A DNA stretch of 46,553 bases from Paramacrobiotus metropolitanus (GCF_019649055.1 NW_026570552.1:1-46553), one strand, 5' to 3'; positions 35,790-46,553 are shown, counted from the first letter of the stretch. Notes: generated from the letters alone by a model not told the origin. Numbers and translations: made by a program.

Positions 35790-38190
35790 CGCGTCCGATC
35801 ACTTCGGCCGCACGTGATGACTGCGGCCGACGTTCAGTTCGGCCGAGGCTGAGTTCGGCCGGCAGGCCCGGCACTCATTTCGGCCAGCGCTAATTTCGGC
35901 CACAGGACATTTCGGCCACAGGACGAATATGGCCGATATACTCCGTGGCTGAGGCAACAATAGAAAATGGCGTCTTGTGAGGATTTAACCAATCAATTGC
36001 TATGGACAGAGCTCTGATAACTGCGTTTTCCCATGGCAGAAAATTTTCCTTATATGAATGTTTAATTTCTTTCGTTTCGTTTTGCTGTTAATTGTTTCAA
36101 CCGTTCCCTGTTAATCAAAGGTCATTTCTAATGCTTTTGTTGAGTTTGAGCTGACAGCGTAATTATATCGGAGGTAAACGTTTTCTTATACGAATCGTAG
36201 AGGAAAAGTATTAGTCTTTCATGGTTACGAATATATCGAGGCGCGAAAAAGAGGAGAGACAAAGACCTAAGTGTGCGAGCTGTGGCGATGCCACGAGAAA
36301 GACCACTGCAAAGCTCGGCTTCATTATAACGGAGGCACACCAAAAGAGCTTGGACAGCACTCGCATGCACCGGATATTGCCAAAGCGACGGGAAATGCTG
36401 TTAGAGAACAGCTAAAAGCCCGCGCAAAGGCTACAGTGGAGAGGCCCCGACAGCTCATTGAAGAAGTGAGGAACGCAGCTTCACTCACCACGACTGCGCA
36501 GATGCCGAGTTACGGAGCCCTTGCCCGGGCTGTTCGACGTGAGTGCAGAGAAGCGGGCATCCCAGCGACACGTGTGCGGGACCTTGCAGAAATTGACGTG
36601 GAATTTTTTAAAAACGAAACTCCTCGCGATGAAAACGTGTTTCTGGAGGATACCGGCGCACACGATCAGAATCGGATCATAGTGTTTGCAACAGAAGCGA
36701 ACATCAGGCACCTGATGCGGTCATCTGTGTGGTTGAGTGATGGTATGTTCAGCGTTAGTCCACCTGTGTTCCGGCAATTATACACTATACACGCCGACGT
36801 GTATGGAGCAACGGCGCCGTTAGTATACGCTCTCCTCCCAGGAAAATGCGAGTTGCTTTATACGCGATTATTCCATATTGTGCACGACGCTCTTGTTCGG
36901 TTGGTCAGACAGGGCAACGTCGGGCCGAAGCACATGATTATGGATTTTTAACAGAGCGCCATAAAGGCGTTCAGCACAATATTCCCGGAATCCAAAGCTA
37001 GAGGCAAGTAAAATCAGAATGGACATTTTGCAGTTAGTTTACGTTCTCATTTATTCGTACATTGTTCTGTTGTATTGAAACTACTGTATATCTTGCTAGA
37101 CTTTATGGACCTTCCATGCAGTGCAATAACAAACTCTTTTTTATACAGGCTGCAACTTCCACTTGGGGCAAAGAATACATCAGAAGCTGGTTGATCTTGG
37201 CTACAAACTGGCTTATGCGAACGATGCCGACTTCAGCCACCACTGTCGCATGGTATTAGCGCTTGCTTTCGTGCCGACAAGCGCTGTCAGACGGGTATTC
37301 AATGAGGTGCTTTGCAAGCTGGGTTTTCCTTTTTGCCCCACTGACGATTTTTTCCAATATATTCGAACGTCGTATATTGGCCGAACCGTCGTTACCGTAA
37401 CCTGGTGCGTAGATAAAGAGCCACTCTACGCAATTGAGATGTGGAATTGTTACGAAAGACTCCTACAAGACGTTCATCGAACGACAAACCGACTCGAAGC
37501 TTGGCACAAGACCTTTGCGGAAACCGTCGACAAGGATCATCCCGAAATCTATCAATTTTTCCACCTGTTCTGCCGGGAAATATCGCACCAGGAAACAGAA
37601 ATTCCAAGCCGTATGACAGAAGAGGCTGTGCCTAAACCGCGGCGATAATAAGTACAGGTAACCAAACGGTTGAAGAATGTCGCAGGAAATTATGGACAGA
37701 TGACCAGTATGGAGTATTTGGAGTCGGTTGCGAAAAAGCTTAAAATTTTGTTGAAGAAACGCGCAGATATAAAGAAGCAGAAGCGCGTGCTAGCCACCGA
37801 GTAGCTGATGTTGGGTACTTGTTTTACATGTAATGCAACTTCTTTCTTTCACGCAATGCAGAGTTTCTGTTTCTCATCAGAGTCAATGTTATTGGTTTCA
37901 TGCATTTCTGTATCATACCTGATAAACTTTGTATCATCGACTATCACGAGATATTTTTTTGCCATTTCCGTTTGAAGTGACCTTGTACAATATCTTCTCT
38001 TGGTTCTTGAACATTTGACTGTTAGCCAGGACTAATCGGTTCGTCTTGCTGTTAGCAAGGTGGCAATTAAAGTGAATATCATTGATACGTAGACCGTCGG
38101 CAGAATTATGCGGCCGAAGTGAGTGGCGGCCGAAAACTTTGGCCGAAATGAGCGCGGCCGAAATGAAAACGGCCGAAGTGATCGGTAGCC
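35790..38190 (+). mobile_element. Decayed Mutator-like (MULE) transposon with TTCGGCC-array ends
   Basis: Termini are inverted: the left begins CGCGTCCGATCACTTCGGCC and the right ends as the complement of GGCTACCGATCACTTCGGCC. Inside each tip, TTCGGCC recurs every ~12-20 nt: 7 or 8 times at 35797-35940 in one sense, and as GGCCGAA about five times at 38110-38180 in the other. The body holds a FLYWCH/MULE transposase relic. I find no target duplication (GACTGAAAG left, CACCACGGA right), so one end may be rearranged. Confidence 0.7.
36208..37804 (+). pseudogene. MULE transposase with FLYWCH zinc finger, interrupted
   Basis: The frame starts in a FLYWCH-type zinc finger: VLVFHGYEYIEARKRG, then a TAA (36268-36270), then LWRCHEKDHCKARLH and the HSH pair. 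A linker follows, then the transposase core with VWLSDGMFSVSPPVFRQLYT and YGATAPLVYALLPGK, the MULE DDE region. A second TAA (36949-36951) stands in MDF-QSAIKAF, where the family has an acidic residue (DFExA). An intron at about 37004-37148 with a GC donor (GCAAGT) and TATACAG acceptor restores GCNFHLGQRIHQ. The C-terminal half reads LALAFVP, YIGR, EMWNCYERLL, RTTNRLEAWHKTFAETV. Two more stops (TAATAA, 37646-37651) precede a last in-frame stretch ending at 37802-37804. Four in-frame stops mean no full-length product. No ATG opens the frame upstream of the FLYWCH. Confidence 0.8.
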
Positions 38191-38369
38191 CACCACGGAG
38201 ACGGGTACGGGAGATGGAGGATCACAAATTCACAGTGCTACTCAGTAACGACTTGGATGGGAAGGATTGTGATGCCCGCCGCACTAATCGTGCCAAATGA
38301 AGGAGACAGAGAGGTCACTCGACGCAGAGGATTGGCGACCTTAGAGAGGTGTTTGATGTCTACCTGTTT
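38191..38369. other. Spacer between the two MULE-type elements
   Basis: About 180 nt with a higher GC content than its surroundings and no motif I can name. It was contiguous with the sequence beginning at 39339 before the second element inserted, as shown by the target duplication. Confidence 0.4.
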
Positions 38370-38479
38370 GGAATTCTCCGCGCCTGATCACTTCGGCCGC
38401 GTTACATTTCGGCCGTGGCTCACTTCGGCCAAGGCTCGATTCGGCCGACGCTTATTTCGGCAACCAGACGTTTCGGCCT

Positions 38480-38656
38480 CTTAGGTTTTCTTGGGTTTCC
38501 AACGTTTTCTAAATTTTCTTAGGTTTTCATATGTTTCTTATGTTTTCGTAGGTTATTTACGTTTGTTATGGTTTCTAAAGTTTCTTAGGTTTCTTGGGTT
38601 TCTTAGTTTACTTAGGTTACTTAGGTTTTTTAGGTTTCTTAGGTTTCTTAGGTTTC
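38480..38656 (+). repeat. TTTCTTAGG-type simple repeat
   Basis: Degenerate tandem units of about 9-10 nt (TTTCTTAGG with TTTTCTTAGG variants), resumed at 38869-38920. A 100-codon ORF over it (38491-38793) translates to RFLRFLRFL and is a repeat artefact. Confidence 0.8.
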
Positions 38657-38855
38657 TTAAGGGAAATGGCCCGGTACATAGCGTCAAGAATGGGATACAT
38701 ACACCAAAACTTTCGCTTTCGCGCACTCCGGATTATTTTTTTGTATTACTTTGTGTCATTTTAAAGCTAAATAATTTGTATACATTGTTGTGAAATTAAA
38801 ACCGTTTGCGCGCGCAACATCTGGTTGCCGAGGATATGACGTACGTACTAAGAAT
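38657..38855 (+). repeat. Truncated copy of the TTAA repeat family
   Basis: Begins TTAAGGGAAATGGCCCGGTA and follows the arm of the 9814-10500 element: CTTTCGCGCACTCC, TTGTATACA, GTTTGCGCGCGCAAC. Similarity fades after about 38850. It sits inside the TTCGGCC element. Confidence 0.7.
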
Positions 38856-39338
38856 GGGTTTCGAGGTTTCTTAAGTTTTTTAGGTTTTCTTATGTTTTCA
38901 TAGGTATTTTCATTATGTTTTCCCATGTATCGTACTGTTAAGTTTTCAGTACTCTCCCGTGACGACGATCCGTGAGATTCTGACATTCTGTCATCCGCCT
39001 TATAATGGTCGACTAGTTGTTAATCAGAGCAATCGAGAAAGGAGGACATGATGGTGATGTTGACTTTTCAAAAATTGCTCATCTTCAAACAAATTGTTCG
39101 TACAAAACCAGATAGAAAGTTAGAAACCGATCAAAATTTTGCGTATAACGAGAACTTGCAAGGTACTCGTACAGATTGAAAGTTTTGGTAAACCGTATTT
39201 CCGCCGAAATGTACCATGGCCGAAATGAATGACAGCCGAACTGAATGGCGGCGTAAGTGAGCGGCGGCCGAAAAACTTTGGCCGAAATGAGCGCGGCCCA
39301 AATGAAAACGGCCGAAGTGATCGGTAGCCGGAATTCTC

Positions 39339-42300
39339 TTAGTCTAGTTCTGTTAAACTTCTTGCTCTGTCCGAACCGGTTAGCGCCATTGCGCGTTAAA
39401 ATAAAGCTTGCGCTCGCGTTTGCGAGCTGCTGCATACGATCTGTCTGTTGCAGTATATCAGCCTTTATTGTCCTGTGGTTGGTACAATTCAAGATCGTCG
39501 GTACATGTTGTTCACAATTTCACGAAAACAATCAAAGTGTTAAGTAACTGACAACAAGGCAACTTTTTGGCGCCGCAAAAAAGGGCAAGCCGACCTGCAC
39601 ATCACAATATATATAGCCTCCATTGTATCGTCTGTCACCTCAGTCCTGATTAGCGCATTGCTGAGCATGTAAACCAAACTGTTTTCGAAACAACTAGCCG
39701 AATAAAGCAATCGCACAGTATAGTACCAAAAAGGCAGTCATCAGTACACATTATATTCAGTATTTCTACGGACAATTTTATCATGGACGAAAGAACGGAT
39801 TTTTGTGCCCCGAGTAAGGTTAGTTTTTGGCTTGGCTTTAGAATTCCTTAGCAGTTAGTTCGAGAAAAACTTTCACCTGTGTGCAGTTCGAAACCAACAA
39901 TCATTTTACTACTTTTGCTTTTGTACTATAGTATTTTTACGCATATAATTTGTAAATAATAGGTAAAACCTGTTTGTGCGCGGATAATCCAGTTGCTGAG
40001 ACATTGCGAATTAGGAAAACTGATAAAATGTTTAAATGCGAATTTGAAAGAGTGGTTTTGAAAAAGCTGTGTTAAAAAATACAACAGTTGGCTACTTTCG
40101 CGCGGAGTGCGAAGTCAACTAGCGATTTTGATGGAAAAAATCGCTACTTTCTTTGAAGTGTGATTGAAATAGAATAGTTCTGTTTTGTTTGCAGCGAAAT
40201 CTAAACTCATGTGTTAAGCTCGGTCATGCATAGAGCCTACAGAAAAGGTAAACTTTCGCCCGAAGTGCCAAGCTGACGCACGTTTTTACGGGGAGAGTTA
40301 CAGTTACTAGCAACTTTAAGAAACGATCAAAATATTTTTAAAGCACTGGGAGCATCGCTTAATAATAAATGAGTAAATGTACTTAAAAACACGTTTGTGT
40401 ATCGTAGAAGATGATGAATTCTATGCCTACTTCGCGCGGTGATTTAAAATAATTCATTTATGGAAAGTAGTCAAAGTACTGTGAAAAGTTCAGGGCAGGG
40501 CACGTTTTTCTTATTGCTTGGCTTTGATTATTTTCTGAAGTTTTCTTATTTTCTTTAATGTTTTTATTTTCTTAGTTTTTGTTACTTCCTCAGGTTTTCT
40601 TACATGCCGTTAGCTTTTGTTGTTAATCAATCTACTTACAGGAATGTTTTAAAACTAGTAGACCCCGCGCAAACTGCGCGGAACAAATCAGCTGTAAATA
40701 ATTTACGTCATTTACAGGCTGCTAAGACTCAAATTATGATTGAGATTCTGATAAGAAGAATACGGATCACAATTACAAATTCTGTATTTTATTTTCGATT
40801 ACCTGTTGCAACTTGCAGTTGTCCTGATAAAATTATCTATACTTCTAGGGTAGTACAGTATGGCTGACACCGCGTAAAGTGCGCAGAGGAAATCGGCTGT
40901 TGCCTGATGATAAATGCAATTAAAATAAAAATTACCGCATTTGCTAATAGAGTTAACTTCGTTGACAAAACTAAGTTATTACCGAATTGAGTTATTTTTT
41001 CCAGCGGTAAGTGGCAATCCCACACCAACTAACTACTTAATACTTAACTATCTTTAAAAGGCTCAATTATTTCAGTCTTGCAGAGCTGGCTGATAAACTG
41101 TAAAAAAAACTGCCAAACGATGTCTCATTCGATTGCTGCTCCTCCTGCTTAGCGAGCTCCGCTCGCGCAGCAGCTCCGCTTCGCCTTCTGTAAATATCCG
41201 TTTTTTATTAATAATTTTGAAAATACCGTTTTTCATCGGTATAATACGAAACTAATGAAACAGTGACTTCGGAGAAAGGGTTACTTAACTTGAAACTACC
41301 GCAAAACATACGTATCAAGCAACCACCGTTATCCCGCAGCTACTTGATAATTGGTACTGCCAGGCTGCCAGCAAGATTCGCGACGCATGCAGCTGTCACT
41401 TGGGACACTTCCGTAAGTTCCCTGGGTCGTTTGTGAGTTCGGTTGTCAAAATGACTTAAACCTTTCTTGAGTCTAAATTTTTATGATCCTTAAACCCACC
41501 GCTATTAAAAAAGGTTTCTTAAAACCTTTGCAGACCGAAATATCAAAATAAACAAAATTTTTCAAAATTTGTTTCACGATATAACCCGCGCGCGCAAGCT
41601 CTGCACTTTAAGGCAGTTAGTACTTTAAGTCTTCGCGGATTGGTTGTGTTGGGGTTTCATAGACGTCGTATGATAAGGTTTTTTACAGTTTCCTCTCAAA
41701 CGATGTTTGTTTTTTGAAATCCGAAAGCTGCGGGCTCATCTACGAAATCAGCGCTATCGAATGATCCGTAAATGTTGAATATTGATCCATCCTCCGATTG
41801 TGGGGGATTTGACAGACTCGCTGGTCACGCGGTCACGCCCCCTCTTAATCTATAATAAAATATAATATAAAGGATTTATTTTTTAATATAAAAGATTTAT
41901 TATAAAGGATATATAGGATGGAGTAAAATTAGGGCAAGCGTTATAACCTACCGGGCCGCTCAACTCGTGAACGGAGTGCCGGCAGGTTCCGGCCAAATCC
42001 TTAAATATAAAATTACATAATACAATCCAGGTGTTTTAATCTTTATTAAGCTACGAGTAAAATGCTTAAATCAATTTTCCATACTCGTATACCCGGTAAC
42101 TGATCTGAAGCGATTCTGCCAACAGCGCAACAAGATGCGACGATCTTAATCCCGGGTAAAATAAGCTTTTAATTTTGTGAAAAACGCAAGCAACCACTCT
42201 TTCTCGAACGCCCCTTGCAAGGCTTTATACAGATACATTCTACTCTGTTTCTGCCCAGTTAGACAGACTTTTTCTCTGCCAAACACTGATTCTCGAAACT

Positions 42301-42984
42301 TCCCGTTTTTCGACAATTTTCTAGAGTTAAAAGTTTTTCTGTTGTCCTACAATCAGTACAATCTATACACATTTTTCCTAAATGTCGTGGTGTAACTCGT
42401 CACGCATCGTTACTCGACCAGAACACAACAAACCACACACATCGCTGTTAGGCCCGACCGCTGCCTTCAACTTGCCGGGCAATTCCGCACTCTACGACCG
42501 CCAGAAATATTCTTTGTTTACACACGGATTCGTACACCAAAAACAGAAACTACAGTTTCTTATATGCTACGACGGATATCCGTCGTATCCCGCATATGCA
42601 TATCCTAATTCAGATCTATACATGTATAGCCACGAATGGGATTCACCAGAGCCGGCAAACCAGAAAAGACTGACCCAAACCAATATTATATTCCGAAAGC
42701 CCGTAGTCGAAAACCCGGCCAGATACTGCCAGATAGTATTCATTTCTTTCAAAACCTCTCCCGCTTGGAATAACAAAGCGGAAGAGTTTTGACTAACTTC
42801 ACCAAATGCAACTAAATTATTGTAATATAAATAAGTATTATCGGGGCATGTTTAACCAGGCAATGTTGCCAGCCAATGTTGTAAACCAACTAAAATATAG
42901 CTAAAAAATGAAAGTCATTTCTACTATTTAAACTATCAGAATTAATTTAATTAGGAGACCGTTATTACCAGAACAATTTCTGCA
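39339..42984. other. Gene-poor, repeat-rich AT-rich stretch
   Basis: No gene recognised. A degraded piece of the TTAA family (TTTGTGCGCGGATAATCCAG, GTTTAAATGCG) lies at 39960-40060. AATAAA near 39400 followed by TTTTTGGCGCCGC near 39565 recalls an LTR end with a primer-binding site, without the partner LTR. Related pieces GTAGACCCCGCGCAAACTGC (~40660) and GACACCGCGTAAAGTGCGCA (~40867) are diverged duplicates. A 136-codon plus ORF at 42382-42792 has no known motif and contains a 20-bp palindrome; I do not call it a gene. Confidence 0.35.
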
Positions 42985-43560
42985 CGAGTGCCGGTCAACC
43001 AAACTACCGGCAGCGTCCAGTGTACGGGGCCCGTTAGGGGAACGAAACCGAGCAACCGGCACTGTCCAGGGTACGGGGCCCGTTTGGTGAGCGGGTGATC
43101 GAGCTACCGGTACAGTCCAGGGAACGGGGCCTGTTAGGTGAGCGGGTGACCAAGCTACCGGTACTGTCCAGTGTACCGGACCTGTTTGGTAAGCGGGTGA
43201 CCGAGCTACCGGTACTGTTCAGTCCACAGAGCCCGTTAGGGGAACGAAACCGAGCAACCGGTACAGTCCAGGAACGGGACCCGTTAGGTGGGCGGGTGAC
43301 CAAGCAGCCGGTACTGTCCAGCGCAAATGTCCCGTTAGGTTAACGAGCTAGCCGGTGACCGAGCTAGCGGGTGCACAATGCCCGTTAGGCGAATGAATGA
43401 CCGAAATACCGGCACTGTCCAGTGCACAGATCCCGTCAGGTGAAGGAGTGACCGAACTGCCGGTACTGTTCAGTTTACGGAGACCGTTAGGTGAACGGGG
43501 GACCAAGCAGGCAGTTCTGTCCATTGCACAGATTCGTCACATGAACCAGTGACCAAGCTT
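42985..43560 (+). repeat. Minisatellite with a ~51-bp unit
   Basis: The phrase CCCGTTAGG (variants CCTGTTTGG, CCCGTCAGG) recurs at about 43028, 43079, 43129, 43181, 43232, 43281, 43331, 43381, 43432 and 43483. The consensus contains GTGACCGAGCTACCGGTACT and GTCCAGTGTACGGGG. About 11 diverged units, fading at both edges. ORFs on either strand here (for example minus 43034-43303) reflect a unit length divisible by three. Confidence 0.9.
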
Positions 43561-44570
43561 CCACTACCCAGATTGATCAGGCTAAGGTTCACAGAATCAT
43601 GAATTCAGTTGTGAGAATTTATCCCCATCAATAATAAACATATGAGTCATAGTAATATCGGTACATTCATTTAGACGTTGTAACAGGCAAGCGCGAGGAG
43701 ATCACGAGTGATGCTTTATTGTACAAATAAAGGGACAATACTGCGTAATAGCAGGGAATGCAAGAACAAAGCACTGATGGCTAAGCAAGCAAGTGTATGC
43801 TAGAAGAGCTCTTGAGCGTTCGTCAAGGCGTGAAAGAAGCAACTGGCGGCAAGCACGTGCTGTGTGCCATCAGCTGTGTGATGATGCGCAGACTGGACTC
43901 AATCCAACGCGAGCGTATGAACGCTGAGTCATACTGCGAAAGAGGGACGAGAGAGCAAGTATGCTCAGTGTGCGCCGCATATCCGCTTCAGCGGATGTGA
44001 GTGCAGTGCAGCAGCACGTACGTACAGCGAGAGAGAGGCGATATGGCAAGCATGAGTGCAAGAATACGTCCATGGTGGGCCGTATGCACCAGGCGCAGTC
44101 ATGTGCCTCTGACATGCCTCTGGGCGGGAATCCGAGCTCCTGCGAAGGATGCTCCGACTCGGTACCGCACCAGTACCGCACAACTCTCAGCCGGACCCAA
44201 TGTGGGGTCGCTGGTACGCGTCCTCTAGCAGTGGGAGTCCGGTGTCTGGTTGACCGTCCCTTCTTCACTTCCAGACCCATGAGTGGAAGCCACTCACGGC
44301 CGAAAAATCCGGAAGCCGCTCGGGCGTTTCGTTGGACCGGTGGTGCTTCTGTTGGCTGGCTTCTTGCTTCTGTTGGCGACGGAGAACAATGTGAAAGAAA
44401 AGTGTGATGAAAGTTGTATACAGCGCGAAAGAAAGTATGAAATAAAGTTTAATCACAATTCCAGTGAGCAAAAGGGGTTACAAAACAGATCTGTCAAAGA
44501 GATCGAACTAGAAAAATACAATTCCGTTTGTTAGGAAAAATGCTAAAAAAAAATTGCAAAAATCTGTCCG
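43561..44570. other. GC-moderate stretch, no recognised gene
   Basis: Several overlapping ORFs of 60-150 codons on both strands, none with a family motif. A plus ORF at 44283-44534 has one hydrophobic segment (VVLLLAGFLLLLAT) but overlaps others and has no known relative. An AATAAA near 44441 could belong to an unknown transcript or an LTR-like remnant. Confidence 0.25.
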
Positions 44571-46553
44571 GGGGTCCTATTCCGACTAGGATGACGTCCA
44601 CGGGGCAGTTGAGTCTCCACGGGGTCTCCTGTCCGCCTTCATCCGGTAAGTTGGGTCCGGGGCATCGGTTCCCGGGTTACCCGTTGTAACCGGTTACATT
44701 CACCGAGGTCGGATAAGCACGGTTAAACACTTACGTCCGACCCGTATCCGTCCGTCAGGGATAGAGAGGCACTGTTGCAATTGCAAATGCCGAGGCATCC
44801 TCTCTGAATGGGGAATAGGACCGAGGTCGGTTTGACCAAGAGTCGGCCTACCGGTAAGTCGACCGGCGGCTGGGAAATTCGGCTATGTTCCGAATTCCTA
44901 AAGTCCAGGTCGGAAAAGGCTGTAAGTCATGCGGCCTGTGTGGTCGTCATGTACAGCAGTTCCGTTCAAAAGTGGTCGGTTACAACCGTTCAATCTGCTA
45001 CCACGAGCCTGATTTGGGGCTATCCGAGTCGAACTGGCTCGAAGGTCCGGTCGGAATTTATGAGTTTCAGCGATGGAAGTGTCCAGTCGACTTCCATCCG
45101 ATCTGTTCCGTTGTTATCCGACCTTTTGTCGAGGTCGGTTATCCTATCCGTCAGTGGTCGACTAGGGTTAACCTGCAATAACATGTCCATGTGGGGCTAA
45201 ACAAGTTCCTTCAAGTCGAATTCGTCCACCGCGGATATCTGTCGTTCTTCTTCCGTCATGTTGACTAAGTTGCCGACTTCCGACATGTGGTCGGTTATGG
45301 TCGACTTCGGAAGGTCGGATGAACTATGTTTCCATCCGTCCGAAGGTCGGATTTTTCCGTTAGGAGGTCGGTTCTCGACTTCTGAATGTCTTTGCCGACT
45401 TGTTGTCGTACCCTACCGACTTGTGTACGGTCACTTCCGACCCTCGGCTTGAGGTCGGATATCCATATCCAAGTTCGGAGGTCGGCTATTTCCGACTTCC
45501 CAGGTCGGATAAACTTTTGTGTCTATCGCCGGGAATGTAAGTTCTTCCACTGAGAGTCGATTTCGTACTGGTTGGTTTTCCGAGCTGTTGTCGCTTACTT
45601 CCGACCTCCATCTGGTGGTTGTCAACTTCATTTTAGGAGTTCTGTGCGTTCGGCTACAGTTGGCCGGGTCCTGGTGTCAGGACATCCCACGGTCAGTTCA
45701 GACTGGCAGAAGGATGTTCAGCCTTTGCTCATTCCTTCTGTTATTTCTGAAGCGTGAACTCCAGGTCGGATCCGAGCTACTGTTGAGGTCGGTCAATCCG
45801 AATTGCTTGCTTCTGGGTCGCCAAGTCCTGTGAGTAGGAGTTTCTTGCATCTATTTGGCCGGTTGGCTGGCGTCTCAACATACTGCGCTCGCTCACATAA
45901 GGGTCTTTGTGGCCCCGGTTGACGAGACAGCTCTTGGTTTAAAGTTCATGCACATGCAAGTCCCTGGGGTCGTCAGATCCGATTCTTCCATTTTGTTTTG
46001 TCGCGAACCTGTGACGCCTAGCTTCCTTCTGTTGGGGGTAGACGACTCACGTCCGGGAAATTTTCTTTTGCCGGTGACGCTGTCCAATTGGCCGGTACTG
46101 TTGCGGGCAAGTGGGCATCGCCATCGGGGATTCGTTAAAGGGTGCAGGTCAGTATTCTAACTCAGTCTGCCTGAGATGTTCCATTGACAAGGCATAGGTC
46201 GCGGCGGAGTCGTTGGTACACCAGTATCCAAATCACCGTCGCTGTTCCTCTTTAGGGAATGGCAGCACGTTCAGAGACGCGCGTAGTCGTGGTCACGGTG
46301 AATCTGGCTGGTTTGCTCGATATCGGCCGGGGAAGACTGCGGTTGATCTCCAGGTACAGAGTCTGGATTCAAACGGAGAATCGGTTGAGTTACCACGTTG
46401 CTACCGCCAGCTCGTCCATGGTCGACTTCTTGTTGGTCGGCTACAAATACTCCGTCGATCTGTGATCGTCTAAAGGTAGCGAGTCGTGGTTCTAACGATC
46501 TGCGTCGTTACAGGTCGAACAGTTTTTCAAAACCGATCTTTGTGATCGGCACG
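44571..46553. repeat. Non-coding tract dense in GGTCGG motifs (both orientations)
   Basis: At least 16 GGTCGG hexamers, usually GAGGTCGGAT or AGGTCGGTT, occur here (for example near 44706, 44825, 44909, 44974, 45134, 45289, 45312, 45343, 45366, 45452, 45480, 45503, 45764, 45786). They are interspersed with the opposite-strand forms CCGACC and CCGACTTCC. Spacing is irregular (20-150 nt), so it is not a simple tandem array. No ORF shows a family motif. The tract runs off the window end. Confidence 0.6.

Larger units (their letters stand above)
38379..39329. mobile_element. Non-autonomous MULE relative with 9-bp target duplication GGAATTCTC
   Basis: A 951-bp element flanked by GGAATTCTC (38370-38378 and 39330-39338). 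The left end CGCGCCTGATCACTTCGGCC and the right end (complement of GGCTACCGATCACTTCGGCC) match the termini of the 35790-38190 element, as do the TTCGGCC arrays at 38390-38480 and 39197-39320. The right arms are nearly identical (TTGGCCGAAATGAGCGCGGC in both). No transposase remains; the interior is simple TTAGGTTTC repeats and a copy of the TTAA repeat family. It was presumably mobilised by a transposase of the neighbouring type. Confidence 0.85.

Noticed and set aside
36221-36415. ORF starting MVTNISRREKEERQRPKC as the transposase N-terminus.
   Set aside because: The FLYWCH residues (VLVFHGYEY, WRCHEKDHCKARLH) are in another frame; this ORF is a shadow.
38491-38793. ORF with repeated RFLRFL.
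   Set aside because: Translation of a TTTCTTAGG simple repeat.
39330-39800. LTR retrotransposon end: AATAAA, then TTTTTGGCGCCGC resembling a primer-binding site.
   Set aside because: No second LTR, polypurine tract or gag/pol coding was found, so a call is not justified.
43034-43303. 89-codon minus ORF with repeated TGSSVTRSPNGP.
   Set aside because: Product of the 51-bp minisatellite; the unit length is a multiple of three.
1-46553. CRISPR arrays, bacterial operons, tRNA or rRNA genes.
   Set aside because: No regular repeat-spacer pattern, no operon-like gene spacing and no cloverleaf or rRNA core was seen; the genes are split by spliceosomal introns.

Overview
The window is intron-rich animal nuclear DNA. 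Every conserved gene had to be rebuilt from several GT-AG-bounded exons, and all of the products match metazoan families: an NPEPL1-type M17 peptidase, ACP7, ARMT1, GTF3C3, SEM1/DSS1, a neuromedin-U-type GPCR and a clan-2 P450. Short introns (58-75 nt), small intergenic gaps, an AT-rich background and DNA transposons sitting in introns fit a compact invertebrate genome. A tardigrade or other ecdysozoan is my best guess, but the species cannot be fixed from sequence alone. I saw no prokaryotic operon, tRNA, rRNA or CRISPR array.

Layout. 0.5-2.0 kb (-): small secreted protein resembling the N-terminal domain of Notch ligands. 2.8-5.6 kb (-): ARMT1 (DUF89). 6.7-7.5 kb: TIR element with a 9-bp target duplication and a nested TTAA-type repeat. 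7.6-11.2 kb (-): seven-exon neuropeptide GPCR with a fold-back TTAA element in one intron. 11.75-12.1 kb (+): C-terminal fragment of a LINE ORF2. 13.5-15.7 kb (+): cytochrome P450. 16.6-22.0 kb (-): NPEPL1-like aminopeptidase, head-to-head with 22.6-27.2 kb (+): TFIIIC subunit GTF3C3. 28.0-28.4 kb (+): SEM1/DSS1. 30.0-33.9 kb (+): ACP7 purple acid phosphatase, whose stop codon abuts a fold-back TIR element (to 34.8 kb).

From about 34.9 kb onward I recognise no host gene. It holds a decayed MULE-type transposon with a FLYWCH domain (35.8-38.2 kb), a non-autonomous relative with a clean 9-bp target duplication (38.4-39.3 kb), AT-rich repeat debris, a 51-bp minisatellite (43.0-43.5 kb) and a long tract studded with GGTCGG motifs (44.6 kb to the end).

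The genes are unrelated housekeeping and signalling loci, not a pathway cluster. The most unusual structure is the mobile DNA: two unrelated TIR families whose terminal repeats are arrays of one short motif (TTCGGCC in one, TATAGGCACCC in the other), both with 9-bp target duplications. The non-coding GGTCGG-rich end of the window may be a third example.
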